Positions 37,206 to 47,423 of a stretch of 64,000 nucleotides of DNA are shown here, piece after piece (the first letter of the stretch is position 1; every line of letters begins with the position of its first letter). This DNA is from Quadrisphaera granulorum. Lineage in GTDB: Bacteria > Actinomycetota > Actinomycetes > Actinomycetales > Quadrisphaeraceae. The notes beneath the pieces are model-generated. The model saw only the letters and a list, made by a program, of their open reading frames with translations. It did not search any database and was not told where the DNA came from. Position numbers and translations under genes: made by a program. The stretch covers positions 124,001 through 188,000 of the forward strand of contig NZ_QGDQ01000001.1 in NCBI RefSeq assembly GCF_003149145.1, written 5' to 3'.

Positions 37206-38162
37206 TCAGGGGGTCACAGGCGTGGCTGGCGGGGCCGGCGTCGGGTGGGCGGCGTGGAGCAGGACGACGACGGCGGCGCCGACCAGCAGAGCCGTCGTGG
37301 CGGCTCCCGCGACCAGCACCCCGCCAGCGGGTGACGTCACGGACTGACCGGCCAGCGCCTGCCACGTCAGCAGTCCCAGCGCGGCGCCCCATCCCACGCT
37401 GGCCAGGGTGACCAGCTCCAGCCGTGTGCGAGCAGTGAGAGCGGTGGCGGCCGCGGGCCAGCGACGCGCCACGAGCGACAGCGCGAGCACCAGCAGCGGC
37501 AGGCCCTGCAGCGCGTGCATGCCGACGAAGTGCGGCACGCGCAGGTCGCCCGCGACGGTGCTCCACCCCAGCAGCGGGAGACCGGGGCCGCCGTCGCCGG
37601 CGCCGACGGTGTGAGCTCCCGAGATGCCGCGGAAGTCCGCGAGCTGCGCGGACGTCGGCGACGTCATGAGGAAGGCCACCGCCATCCCCGCGAGGGAGAG
37701 CACGACCCCGGCGCGCACCGACAGGTCGAAGGCGGCGTCACCGGAGGGGCTGCGCCAGAGGAGCACGCCGACCACCGCCGTGATCAGCCAGACGACGGCG
37801 ATGCTCACGCCCATCACCGCGAACGCCACGGCGTGGGCGGGGGTGGAGACGTTGAAGTGGCTCGTCGTCCCGAGTACTGCGGCGCCGATGATGATGACCA
37901 TCTCGACGGCGAGGAGCGCCGCAGCCACGGCACCGAGGGCCCGCGCGAGGCGCTGCCCGCGGCGTAGCCGCGTGATGAGCCAGGCGAGCGTCACGCCGTA
38001 GAGGGCGATCGACAGCTCGAACTTCAGCGGCTTCACCCAGCCGTTCGTCCCCGTGATCTGCACCGGGTCGAGCACGGCGAGCGCCGTCGTCGGGACGGCG
38101 AGGACGAGCATCGCGGCGGCCAGCCACACCAGGGGTGAGCGGCGCAGGCCGGACGCAGTCAT
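37206..38162 (-). CDS. Multi-pass membrane protein, function unknown
   Basis: 318 residues with seven or eight hydrophobic segments and short charged loops (NGWVKPLKFELSIALYGVT; LADFRGISGAHTVG; VPHFVGMHALQGLPLL). The conserved-looking histidines in PHFVGMHALQG might bind a metal or haem, but this is a guess. Its ATG overlaps the stop of the MerR-type regulator gene by 4 bases, so the two are translated together and the regulator probably governs its expression. No family name recognised. Confidence 0.7.
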   Translation of the reverse strand: MTASGLRRSPLVWLAAAMLVLAVPTTALAVLDPVQITGTNGWVKPLKFELSIALYGVTLAWLITRLRRGQRLARALGAVAAALLAVEMVIIIGAAVLGTTSHFNVSTPAHAVAFAVMGVSIAVVWLITAVVGVLLWRSPSGDAAFDLSVRAGVVLSLAGMAVAFLMTSPTSAQLADFRGISGAHTVGAGDGGPGLPLLGWSTVAGDLRVPHFVGMHALQGLPLLVLALSLVARRWPAAATALTARTRLELVTLASVGWGAALGLLTWQALAGQSVTSPAGGVLVAGAATTALLVGAAVVVLLHAAHPTPAPPATPVTP

Positions 38163-38809
38163 GACGGCTCCTCGGTGGAGTGGGAGTGGGAGTGGGAGGT
38201 GGTGCGGGCGACGTGCTCCTGGGCGATACGCCGCAGGCCCGCCACGAGAACGTCACCGAGGACGGTGCCGACCACCACGGTCTCGGCGCTGCGGTCGCGA
38301 TCGGCGGCGTCGGGCCAGACGAGGGCGAGGTCGGTGCGGGCGACCGCCTCGGCGGCGCGCGCATAGTGGGGCAGGCCGTCGAAGAGGTCCTTGCGGCCCA
38401 TCGCGACCCACGTGTCGAGTACCGCGGCGACCTGCGCGAGCCCGGGGTTGCCGTCATGCACGGCCCACCCCTGCGCGGCGACGAGGTCGAGGACGGCGGC
38501 GCGTGACGGGTCCGACGGCGGCGACGACGCCTCCCGGCCGGGGAGGGCGTGCTGCGCGACGCCCATCACCTCGGTGAGGGGGACCTGCGGATCGTCGACG
38601 GCGGCGACGACGGCGCGCACGCGGGAGATCGGCAGTCCGCCCACGTCGACGAGGGCTCGCACGAGGTGCAGCCGGCGCACGTGCTCCTCGCCGTAGGAGA
38701 CCTGGTTGTAGCCGGTCTTGGCAGCGGGTGGGAGGAGGCCCTCGCGGACGTAGAACTTGATCGTCGCGGGTGACGTACCGCTGCGCTCAGCGAGCTCGGA
38801 GATGCGCAC
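38159..38809 (-). CDS. MerR-family transcriptional regulator
   Basis: 216 residues from GTG at 38809. A MerR winged helix at the N-terminus (MRISELAERSGTSPATIKFY, then LLPPAAKTGYNQVSYGEEHV), a dimerisation helix (about 70-85), and a larger ligand-sensing C-terminal region with no cysteine cluster, so not a metal sensor of the classical type. It ends in a His/Ser tail. Upstream lies a triple 15-bp array that is the obvious candidate binding site for this regulator. Confidence 0.87.
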   Translation of the reverse strand: MRISELAERSGTSPATIKFYVREGLLPPAAKTGYNQVSYGEEHVRRLHLVRALVDVGGLPISRVRAVVAAVDDPQVPLTEVMGVAQHALPGREASSPPSDPSRAAVLDLVAAQGWAVHDGNPGLAQVAAVLDTWVAMGRKDLFDGLPHYARAAEAVARTDLALVWPDAADRDRSAETVVVGTVLGDVLVAGLRRIAQEHVARTTSHSHSHSTEEPS

Positions 38810-38829
38810 GGGAGTGACGCTACGACATG

Positions 38830-38880
38830 GATAGTGCCACTGTCGATAGTTTCACTCCCGATAGTTCCACTCTCGATAGA
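38830..38880. promoter_or_regulatory. Triple 15-bp operator-like array
   Basis: Three consecutive 15-base units (38830-38844, 38845-38859, 38860-38874) with consensus GATAGTNNCACTNNC and a partial fourth GATAGA. Units one and three are imperfect dyads (GATAGT then ACTGTC or ACTCTC). The array begins 21 bases upstream of the MerR start and about 130 bases before the GGDEF-EAL start, and could control both. The exact 15-base period puts repeats about one and a half helical turns apart. Confidence 0.6.
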
Positions 38881-39012
38881 TGGTTCCTCGAGGCGCCTGT
38901 CAGGTCTCGGGTACTCCGGCGTCGCGGGGTCCCTGGTGGACGGCCGGTAGGCCGCCCCGAGGTCACCCGTCCGCGCACTCCTGCCCTCCGGTGCGGCACC
39001 CGATGGACAGGT

Positions 39013-41514
39013 GTGACCCAGGCCGACGCAGCGCCGCGGGCGGCGCCCGGCCGGCCGCTGTGGCAGGTGCTCGTGGCGCTCGTCCTGATCCCCGCGCTCG
39101 CAGCGGTGACCTTCGCGGGGCTGCTGGTGATGACGTGGCAGCAGCAGGAGCGCAGTGCTGTCGCGGCTCAGCGTGCCGTGTCCGGCGTCGAGGATCTCAG
39201 CGCCGTCCGTCGCTCGATCGACGCGGAGGCGGTGCCGGCGCTCCGGCTCGCCGTCGTCACCGGACCCGAGCGCGAGGCGCAGGAGAGTCGCCTCGCCGAA
39301 CGCCGTGCTGCCACCGACGACGCCCTGCGACGGCTGGAGGGGGCGGAGCGACGGTCGGTCGTCACCCAGCTCGCGGTGGCGCGCTCGCAGACGGATGCCC
39401 GTCATGTCTCGACGGCCTACCGGGCCGCGGCGGACGAGCTGGCGGACACGGCACAGCGCGCCACCGCCACCGCTCTCACCGGCGACCTCACCCCCGCGAC
39501 CGCTGCTGCGGTCATCCAGGTGCAGCAGCTGGCCCTGCAAGGGCAGGTCACGGGATCACAACTGCCTCTCCTGCTCGACTCCGCGCCCCCTCCGGTCGCC
39601 TCGCTCTCCGCCGCCGCAGCAGCCAGCGCCGACCGCGACGCCGCACTGGCCGGGCAGCTCGCCGACGCCGTCACCGGGGCGCGCGCCGCGGCCGAGCAGG
39701 ACGCGGCGTCGGCGCGGGCGCGGGTGAGTGCCCTCGTCCAGCTGTGCGCTGCCGTGGTGCTGGCGGCCGTGGCCGGGGCGCTGCTCGTGGACCGCTGGAT
39801 CAGTGGGAGCGCCGCCGCGATCACCGCGACGGCGGGGCGGGCTTCCCGAGGGGATCTCGCGGAGGTGGCCGAGGCCGGACCGCGCGAGCTGCGCACCGTG
39901 GCACGGGCGCTGGCCGCCGTCGTCGTCGCCCTCCAGCAATTGCAACGGCAGGCGCGCCTCGTCGCGGACGGGCGCCCCGAACAAGCCCTCGCCCTACCGG
40001 CCCTTCCCGGACCCCTCGGACAGGACCTGCGGGCGTGGGCGGTGGAAGCCGTCCGCGCGACTCAGGTGGAGGAGCAGCTGCAGGTGCAGGTCGCGCACCT
40101 GGCCTCCCACGACGCTCTGACCGGCCTGGCCGTGCGCGCCCGCGTGCTCAGTGACCTGGAGCAGCTGCTGGAGAGCGACCGCGCCCAGGGGCGACGCACC
40201 GGGCTGCTCTTCGTCGACCTCGACGACTTCGCGACGCTCAACGACGTCCACGGCACCGCGGTCGGCGACCAGCTTCTCGCGGCGGTCGCCGCGCGACTGC
40301 GAGCTGCGGTGCGTGAGGGCGACGTCGTCGGACGCCTCGGTGGCGACGAGTTCGTCGTCGTCGTCCCCGATGCCCCCGACGGCGAGGCGCTGCTAGGGCA
40401 GGCGAGCAGGATCGTGCGCGCCGTCAGCGAGCCGGTGCGGCTGGGCGATTTCGGCCTCGTGGTCGGCGCCAGCGTCGGTGTCGCGCTCACTGGGGGCGCC
40501 CACGCGAAGGCCTCCGCCGGTGCCGTCGCGCGCACGCTGCTCGCCGAGGCCGACACCGCCGCCCACCGCGCCAAGGCGGCCGGCCGGGGGCGCGTGGAGC
40601 TCTTCGACGACGCGCTGCGCGCGCAGCTCACCGAGCTCGCCCAGACCGAGCAGGCGCTGCGGACCGCGCTGGCGCTGGGGCAGCTGCGCGTGGTCTACCA
40701 ACCCGTCGTCCCCCTCTCTCAGGACCAGGACCAGGACCAGGACCAGGACCAGGACCAGGACCGGGACCAGGACCAGGACCAGGACCAGGACCAGGACGAC
40801 GACGACGGCGGCGCGCTGCTCGGCGTGGAGGCGCTGCTGCGCTGGGACCGTCCCGGTCACGGACCTGTCGACCCGGCCGCGTTCATCGCCGTCGCCGAGC
40901 GCAGCTCCCTCGTGCGCGACCTCGGCTGCTTCGTGCTGGCCGAGGCGGCGCTGCAGCTGGTGCGCTGGAGCGTGCGCGGCTACGCCGTCCCGGTGGTCTC
41001 GGTGAACGTCTCCCGGCGCCACCTTGCCGATCCGCGCGTGGTGCCCGACGTGCTGGAGGCGCTGGCCACCGCCGGGCTGGAGCCGCAGCGGCTGCAGCTG
41101 GAGATCACCGAGACGGTGCTCGTGGACGACCCGCGCGCCGCGGCCCACCTGGGGGCGCTGCGCTCGCACGGCGTGCGCGTGGCCATCGACGACTTCGGCA
41201 CCGGGTTCACCTCCGTCGCGGCGCTCGCTACCACCCCCGCCGACCAGCTCAAGGTCGACGCCGGCTTCGTCACCGCCGAAGGGCCCGCGGCCGAGCAGCT
41301 GCTCGAGCTCATGGCCCGCGCGGGCACGGCGTTCGGGCTGGAGGTGGTGGCCGAGGGCGTCGAGACCGCGGAGCAGGCGGCGCGCGCCGCGCGCGCCGGG
41401 TGCACGGGCGCGCAGGGGTGGCAGTTCTGCCCGGCGCTGAGCGCCCGGGAGCTCGAGGCCCGTCTGCCCCGCGTCGGAGCCAACCGAGGGGTGGTCGTCG
41501 CGCCGGTACGCTGA
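39013..41514 (+). CDS. GGDEF-EAL cyclic-di-GMP turnover protein
   Basis: 833 residues from GTG at 39013 (a GTG/ATG start further up, to 38827, would overlap the operator array). TM1 (about 20-42), an extracytoplasmic helical sensor region, TM2 (about 235-258), HAMP-like linker, GGDEF domain with the intact motif at 443-447 (GRLGGDEFVVVV), then EAL domain with E606-A-L608, VNVSRRHL, LEITETVL, IDDFGTGF, LKVDAGF and VVAEGVET, so both synthesis and breakdown sites look competent. A run of 13 Gln-Asp/Arg-Asp pairs (570-595) sits ten residues before the EAL motif. Confidence 0.93.
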   Translation: MTQADAAPRAAPGRPLWQVLVALVLIPALAAVTFAGLLVMTWQQQERSAVAAQRAVSGVEDLSAVRRSIDAEAVPALRLAVVTGPEREAQESRLAERRAATDDALRRLEGAERRSVVTQLAVARSQTDARHVSTAYRAAADELADTAQRATATALTGDLTPATAAAVIQVQQLALQGQVTGSQLPLLLDSAPPPVASLSAAAAASADRDAALAGQLADAVTGARAAAEQDAASARARVSALVQLCAAVVLAAVAGALLVDRWISGSAAAITATAGRASRGDLAEVAEAGPRELRTVARALAAVVVALQQLQRQARLVADGRPEQALALPALPGPLGQDLRAWAVEAVRATQVEEQLQVQVAHLASHDALTGLAVRARVLSDLEQLLESDRAQGRRTGLLFVDLDDFATLNDVHGTAVGDQLLAAVAARLRAAVREGDVVGRLGGDEFVVVVPDAPDGEALLGQASRIVRAVSEPVRLGDFGLVVGASVGVALTGGAHAKASAGAVARTLLAEADTAAHRAKAAGRGRVELFDDALRAQLTELAQTEQALRTALALGQLRVVYQPVVPLSQDQDQDQDQDQDQDRDQDQDQDQDQDDDDGGALLGVEALLRWDRPGHGPVDPAAFIAVAERSSLVRDLGCFVLAEAALQLVRWSVRGYAVPVVSVNVSRRHLADPRVVPDVLEALATAGLEPQRLQLEITETVLVDDPRAAAHLGALRSHGVRVAIDDFGTGFTSVAALATTPADQLKVDAGFVTAEGPAAEQLLELMARAGTAFGLEVVAEGVETAEQAARAARAGCTGAQGWQFCPALSARELEARLPRVGANRGVVVAPVR
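40720..40797 (+). repeat. In-frame hexanucleotide microsatellite, 13 copies
   Basis: Twelve CAGGAC units plus one CGGGAC (the eighth) code for twelve Gln-Asp and one Arg-Asp pair inside the EAL domain. Because units are six bases, gain or loss keeps the frame and changes only loop length. Confidence 0.95.
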
Positions 41515-41549
41515 GGGTCTTCACCCCACGACGGATCGAGTGCACATCC

Positions 41550-43454
<1,905 letters not shown>

Positions 43455-43492
43455 GGCGCCTCGCCTCGTTCGCGCCGCCCCCTCCGCCTGAC

Positions 43493-43545
43493 TGGCACGG
43501 GGTGGCCCTGTGCCACTCCTACTGGCACAGGGCCACCCCGTGCCA
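43493..43545. repeat. Perfect 23-bp dyad with 7-base loop
   Basis: Arms 43493-43515 and 43523-43545 are perfect reverse complements, and pairing continues outward with one mismatch (CTGA / TCAG). Each arm is itself bounded by TGGCAC and GTGCCA, so it can also fold on its own. It follows the typA stop by 38 bases and could end transcription of typA, but its unit structure looks like a dispersed repeat. Confidence 0.85.
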
Positions 43546-43690
43546 CTCAGGGAGTGGCCCAGATCCACCCGGTAGCGGGGTTGACACTCAGGGCGACGAC
43601 GACGGCGGTCGCGCCCGTGAGGTCCGCGCGGCTGCGGCCAGATCCCGTCGTATCCATCCAGATCCAGGCGCCTGCATCCGATACGGGAGT

Positions 43691-44344
43691 GTGGAACCGA
43701 CGGTGGGTCAGGCCACAGGCCGGCGTTCCTACGACGCCAGCGGCCGTCGGGCACGCGCTGCGGAGAACCGGGCCCGCGTGCTTGCCGTTGCCCGAGACCT
43801 GCTGCTCACCGAGGGGTTCGCGGAGTTCTCCGTGTCCCGGGTCGCCGCCGCGGCGGAGGTCTCCGCTGAGCTCGTCTACAAGGCGGTCGGCGGCCGTGCC
43901 GCTCTCCTCGCCACGCTGCTCGACGTCGCCATCGGTGGTGACGACGAGCCGGTCGCCCTCGCCGAGCGCGAGGCGATCATGGCGCTGCGATCCCTGACCG
44001 ACGCCCGCGAGGTCCTCCACGGGTACACCGCTGTCGCCGTGGCGGTGCAGGAGCGCACCGCACCGCTGCTGCTCTTGGCGCTGCGCTCCACAGGTGACAC
44101 CGGCGCCGCGGCGCTGCTCGCCAAGGCCGACGGCGAGCGGCTGGCCGGCATGACAGGCCTCGCGCGGCACCTCCTGGGGACCGGCCAGACGCGACCCGAC
44201 ATGGACCTCGAGGCGTTGCGCGACGCCCTGTGGGCCCTGAACGGCATTCAGCTGTGGGACCAGCTCGTGGTGCAGCGGGGGTGGACACCCGCCCGCTACG
44301 GCGAGGTGCTGGAGCGCCTCTTCGTGGCCGCCGTCCTGGCCTGA
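43691..44344 (+). CDS. TetR-family transcriptional regulator
   Basis: 217 residues from GTG at 43691 (43703 also possible; GGGAG lies only two bases before the first). N-terminal helix-turn-helix at about 20-60: ENRARVLAVARDLLLTEGFA then FSVSRVAAAAEVSAELVYKA. The C-terminal ligand domain is helical and unrecognised. A CGTATC / GATACG pair about 24 bases apart upstream might be its operator. It precedes the ATPase/TOPRIM pair on the same strand, but a 70-base gap makes co-regulation uncertain. Confidence 0.82.
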   Translation: MEPTVGQATGRRSYDASGRRARAAENRARVLAVARDLLLTEGFAEFSVSRVAAAAEVSAELVYKAVGGRAALLATLLDVAIGGDDEPVALAEREAIMALRSLTDAREVLHGYTAVAVAVQERTAPLLLLALRSTGDTGAAALLAKADGERLAGMTGLARHLLGTGQTRPDMDLEALRDALWALNGIQLWDQLVVQRGWTPARYGEVLERLFVAAVLA

Positions 44345-44414
44345 TCCGCGGGCACGGGTCGTCCTGTCCGGCTTGAGATGCATGTGGGGCGCCTCGAACT
44401 GGGAAGATGGTTCG

Positions 44415-45581
44415 ATGCGGATCACCCGCCTCAAGCTGCGCAACTGGCGGAACTTCAAGAACGTCGACGTCATCGTCGGTGAACGTCTGGTCGTCGTCGG
44501 CCCCAACGCGAGCGGCAAGTCGAACCTGCTCGATGCGGTGCGCTTTCTCCGCGACATCGCGCTGCCCAGCGGTGGGCTGCAGAACGCCGTGACCTCCCGG
44601 GGAGGTCTGAGCCGCGTGAGGTGCCTCTTCGCCCGCAACAACAACAACGGCTGGGTGTCCGTGGAAGTGGAGCTCGGTGACGACGACGGTGGCGCGCGGT
44701 GGAGCTACCGAGTCGATGTGAAGAGCGAAGGGCGTGGCCCTCGGCGACCGCTCGTCGCCAAGGAGGTTGTCACACGCGATGGGGCGGTCCTGCTCGAAAG
44801 GCCCGACGCTTTTGACGAGCAGGACCCTGAACGGCTCACGCAGACGGCTCTAGAGCAGATTTCCGCGAACCACGAGTTCCGGGACGTCGCCGACTTCCTG
44901 GCAGGTGTCAGATACCTGCACCTTGTCCCGCAAGTCATCAGAGACGCCACCCGAGCGGGAGACCAGGCGGATGACCCCTTTGGCGGCGACTTCATCGCCC
45001 GAATGAACCGGGTGACCAAGGGCAATCGCGATCGCTACCTCAAGCGAGTCACCGCAGCGCTCGCTCTCGCAGTCCCGCAGTTCGAGTCGCTCGACGTCGT
45101 CGTCGATGCCGACGGGCACCCCCACCTGGAGAGCCGCTACACGAACTGGAGGCAGCAGGGTGCCCGGCAGGATGAGCGGGACATGAGCGACGGGACCCTG
45201 CGCCTCATCGGACTCCTGTGGTCGCTGGTCGAGGGGGGGCGCAAGCGGGGGCCGGTGTTGCTGGAGGAACCGGAGCTTTCGCTCCACCCGGCCGTCGTGA
45301 GGACGCTTCCGTCCGTGTTGTCCCGTGCCCAGCAGCGGAACGGTGTCCAGGTGATCTTGACGACGCACAGTCCCGAACTCCTCAGTGACGAGTCGCTGGG
45401 AGCTGATGAGGTCCTTCTCCTCACAGTGGGAGGCGACGGCACGACGGCGACTCTCGTGGCGGACATCCCCGAGGCCGCGCAGGCCGTCGAGGACGGGATG
45501 AACCTCGCCGATGTGGGCCTCCCCAGGACGGCACCCCAGAGCGTGGAGCAGCTGGTGAAGGCTGTCTTCGCCAGTGCCTAA
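44415..45581 (+). CDS. AAA/ABC-type ATPase of a two-gene module (RecF/OLD-like)
   Basis: 388 residues from ATG. The N-terminus ITRLKLRNWRNFKNVDV is the RecF/SMC-like beta hairpin of AAA_15/AAA_21 proteins. Walker A GPNASGKSN (29-37), signature-like SDGTL (258-262), Walker B LLEEPELSLHP with Glu284/Glu285 and the H-loop His318 in TTHSPELL are intact. Such ATPases power the sensing half of anti-phage systems (OLD, Gabija, PARIS, and Rlo-type pairs). Its stop overlaps the start of a TOPRIM-like gene by 8 bases. Third codon positions carry more A/T than in the neighbours, hinting at transfer. Confidence 0.85.
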   Translation: MRITRLKLRNWRNFKNVDVIVGERLVVVGPNASGKSNLLDAVRFLRDIALPSGGLQNAVTSRGGLSRVRCLFARNNNNGWVSVEVELGDDDGGARWSYRVDVKSEGRGPRRPLVAKEVVTRDGAVLLERPDAFDEQDPERLTQTALEQISANHEFRDVADFLAGVRYLHLVPQVIRDATRAGDQADDPFGGDFIARMNRVTKGNRDRYLKRVTAALALAVPQFESLDVVVDADGHPHLESRYTNWRQQGARQDERDMSDGTLRLIGLLWSLVEGGRKRGPVLLEEPELSLHPAVVRTLPSVLSRAQQRNGVQVILTTHSPELLSDESLGADEVLLLTVGGDGTTATLVADIPEAAQAVEDGMNLADVGLPRTAPQSVEQLVKAVFASA

Positions 45582-46197
45582 CCACACCGGGCTCGTCGGG
45601 GTCCTGGTGGAAGGGGAGACCGACGTTCCCGCGACCGACGCCATCCTTGAGACGTGTGGTCTTGTCAGGGATTCCGCGCGAACCGTCGTTGCCCTCGGCA
45701 AGGGCCAGCTCGACTCGCGCGTTGCCGCCCTGAACCGGAACGCGCGGCACCAGAGGTGGCTCGTCCTCCGAGACCTTGACCGCGACGAAGGGCGATGCGC
45801 TCTGGCGCTCCGCCGACGTTTGCTCCCGCCCGGTCAGCAGGAGCCACACCTTGTCCTCCGTGTTGCTGTCACGTCCCTGGAGGCCTGGCTGCTCGCGGAC
45901 GCCGAGGCATTCGCGGACCACTTCGCGGTGCCGCTGTCAAAACTGCCGCCTCACCCCGACGATCTGGACGATGCCAAAGTCGCGTTGGTCAACGCCTGTC
46001 GGTCCTCGAGATCTCGTGCCGTTCGTGCAGGAATCGTGCCGTCGGCTCAAGCCCGTCGGCGAGTGGGGCCTGAGTACGTCGCGCTCATGGGGGACTACTG
46101 CCGAGAGGCCTGGAGGCCGGCCGTCGCAGCTGCCGTGTCGCCGAGCCTGGCGAGGGCGCTCCGCGACGTCAGGCAGCGGTTCGCGGGGGGCAGCTAG
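45574..46197 (+). CDS. TOPRIM/DUF4276-like partner protein
   Basis: 207 residues from GTG at 45574. It starts with a TOPRIM-like strand-helix GVLVEGETDVPATDAIL (acidic Glu13, Glu15, Asp17) and has LRDLDRDEG with Asp67, Asp69 and Asp71, the pattern of a metal-binding nuclease or primase fold. Later segments (VTSLEAWLLADAEAFADHF; VGPEYVALMGDYCREAW) are of a type I associate with small proteins beside AAA ATPases. With the preceding ATPase it looks like an OLD-family enzyme split in two. Nuclease activity is inferred, not shown. No methylase or helicase is adjacent. Confidence 0.72.
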   Translation: MPNHTGLVGVLVEGETDVPATDAILETCGLVRDSARTVVALGKGQLDSRVAALNRNARHQRWLVLRDLDRDEGRCALALRRRLLPPGQQEPHLVLRVAVTSLEAWLLADAEAFADHFAVPLSKLPPHPDDLDDAKVALVNACRSSRSRAVRAGIVPSAQARRRVGPEYVALMGDYCREAWRPAVAAAVSPSLARALRDVRQRFAGGS

Positions 46198-46200
46198 CGT
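46195..46200 (+). promoter_or_regulatory. TAGCGT -10 box of mshB
   Basis: TAGCGT overlaps the stop codon of the TOPRIM-like gene and ends 8 bases before the mshB GTG, indicating that mshB has its own leaderless promoter and is not part of the preceding module. Confidence 0.55.
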
Positions 46201-46208
46201 GGCCGATC

Positions 46209-47306
46209 GTGACGACGACGCCTGACGCGCCCGCCCCTGATCCCGACCAGTCCGCGGGTGCCGGCACCGTGGCGCCGGCTGCCGATGACGTGATCGCCCA
46301 GCTGGCGGACGTGGTCGACGACGTCGCCGAGCGTGCCTTCGAGCCGGAGGAGCTCGCGGCGATGGAGTCGCTCGACGTCCCGCGGCGGATGCTGCTCGTG
46401 CACGCCCACCCCGACGACGAGACCATCGGCAACGGCGCCACCATGGCCCGCTACGCCGCGGCCGGCGCGGGCGTCACGCTCGTCACCTGTACCCGCGGCG
46501 AGCGCGGCGAGGTGGTGGAGCCGGAGCTGGCGCATCTCGAGGGTGACCACGCCGCTCTGGGTGCCCACCGCGTGCTGGAGCTCGCCGCGGCGATGGAGGC
46601 GCTCGGCGTCACCGACCACCGCTTCCTCGACGACGCCCCGCTGGCCGGTGAAGACCCGGCGGCCACGGCCGCCGCACGCTACGAAGACTCCGGCATGGCG
46701 TGGGGCGAGGGCATGCGCGCCGTCGCCGCGCCCGACACCGGACCCGCGGCGTTCGTCCGCGCCGACCTCGACGAGGCCGCCTCCCGCCTGGCCGGTGTAC
46801 TGCGCGAGGTGCGCCCGCAGGTGGTCATCACCTACGAGCCCGGTGGCGGCTACGGCCACCCCGACCACGTGCAGGCTGCTGCCGTGGCGCGCCGCGCCGT
46901 CGAGCTCGCGGCAGACCCGGCCGCGCCGCAGGTGCCGGGCGGCGTGCCGTGGGAGGTCGCGAAGTTCTACGAGGGCGTCGTGCCGGCGTCCGTGGCCGCC
47001 GACTCCTTCGGGGACGACCGCTCGTCCTGGCCGTCGATGGTCGTCGACGACGACGAGGTCACGTGTGTCGTGGAGGCGCCCGAGCAGCTGTCCGCCAAGG
47101 CCGCGGCCCTGCGTGCCCACCGCAGCCAGATCCGCCTGCGTCTCGCGGGTGAGGGCGTTCCGGAGTTCATGGTCAGCCAGGACCGCTGGCTGGCCGTGTG
47201 GACCACCGAGGCCTACCGGCTGGCTCGCGGGGTGGCGGCCCCGGACACCCGCCGCGCCGACGGGCTGGAGAGCGACCTCTTCGCGGGGATCGCCCCACCC
47301 GCCTGA
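46209..47306 (+). CDS. mshB: Mycothiol deacetylase MshB (PIG-L family)
   Basis: 365 residues from GTG. The zinc site is intact: AHPDDE with His67, Asp69 and Asp70, and GGGYGHPDH with His217/His220. It removes the acetyl group from GlcNAc-inositol in the synthesis of mycothiol, the thiol buffer of actinobacteria. The Ala/Asp-rich first 55 residues are variable. The related Mca amidase is an alternative, but the TRGERGEVV and VWTTEAYRLARG segments fit MshB better in my reading. Confidence 0.85.
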   Translation: MTTTPDAPAPDPDQSAGAGTVAPAADDVIAQLADVVDDVAERAFEPEELAAMESLDVPRRMLLVHAHPDDETIGNGATMARYAAAGAGVTLVTCTRGERGEVVEPELAHLEGDHAALGAHRVLELAAAMEALGVTDHRFLDDAPLAGEDPAATAAARYEDSGMAWGEGMRAVAAPDTGPAAFVRADLDEAASRLAGVLREVRPQVVITYEPGGGYGHPDHVQAAAVARRAVELAADPAAPQVPGGVPWEVAKFYEGVVPASVAADSFGDDRSSWPSMVVDDDEVTCVVEAPEQLSAKAAALRAHRSQIRLRLAGEGVPEFMVSQDRWLAVWTTEAYRLARGVAAPDTRRADGLESDLFAGIAPPA

Positions 47307-47320
47307 TGCTCAGCGTGACC

Positions 47321-47363
47321 TTCGCTCACGCAATGTAGGGATCTCCCTTCTTGCGTGAGTGAA
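47321..47363. terminator. Near-perfect 13-bp stem-loop after mshB
   Basis: Arms 47321-47333 (TTCGCTCACGCAA) and 47351-47363 (TTGCGTGAGTGAA) pair at 12 of 13 positions around a 17-base loop that contains a smaller GGGA/TCCC pair. Likely terminator of mshB, or an attenuating structure before the FtsH-like gene 60 bases on. Confidence 0.65.
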
Positions 47364-47423
47364 CGGTTGCGGAGCGTTTCGACTTCTCGCTGTCATGGTC
47401 CCGAGTCGACACGGGGAGTACGC

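Noticed and set aside
38827-39012. 62-codon N-terminal extension of the GGDEF-EAL protein
   Set aside because: It would be coded by the operator-like repeats and an Arg/Pro-rich stretch; the GTG at 39013 begins just before the first membrane segment.
40720-40797. Repeat as assembly artefact
   Set aside because: Frame is kept on both sides, one unit differs (CGGGAC), and EAL motifs resume correctly, so the tract is accepted, though exact copy number should be confirmed.
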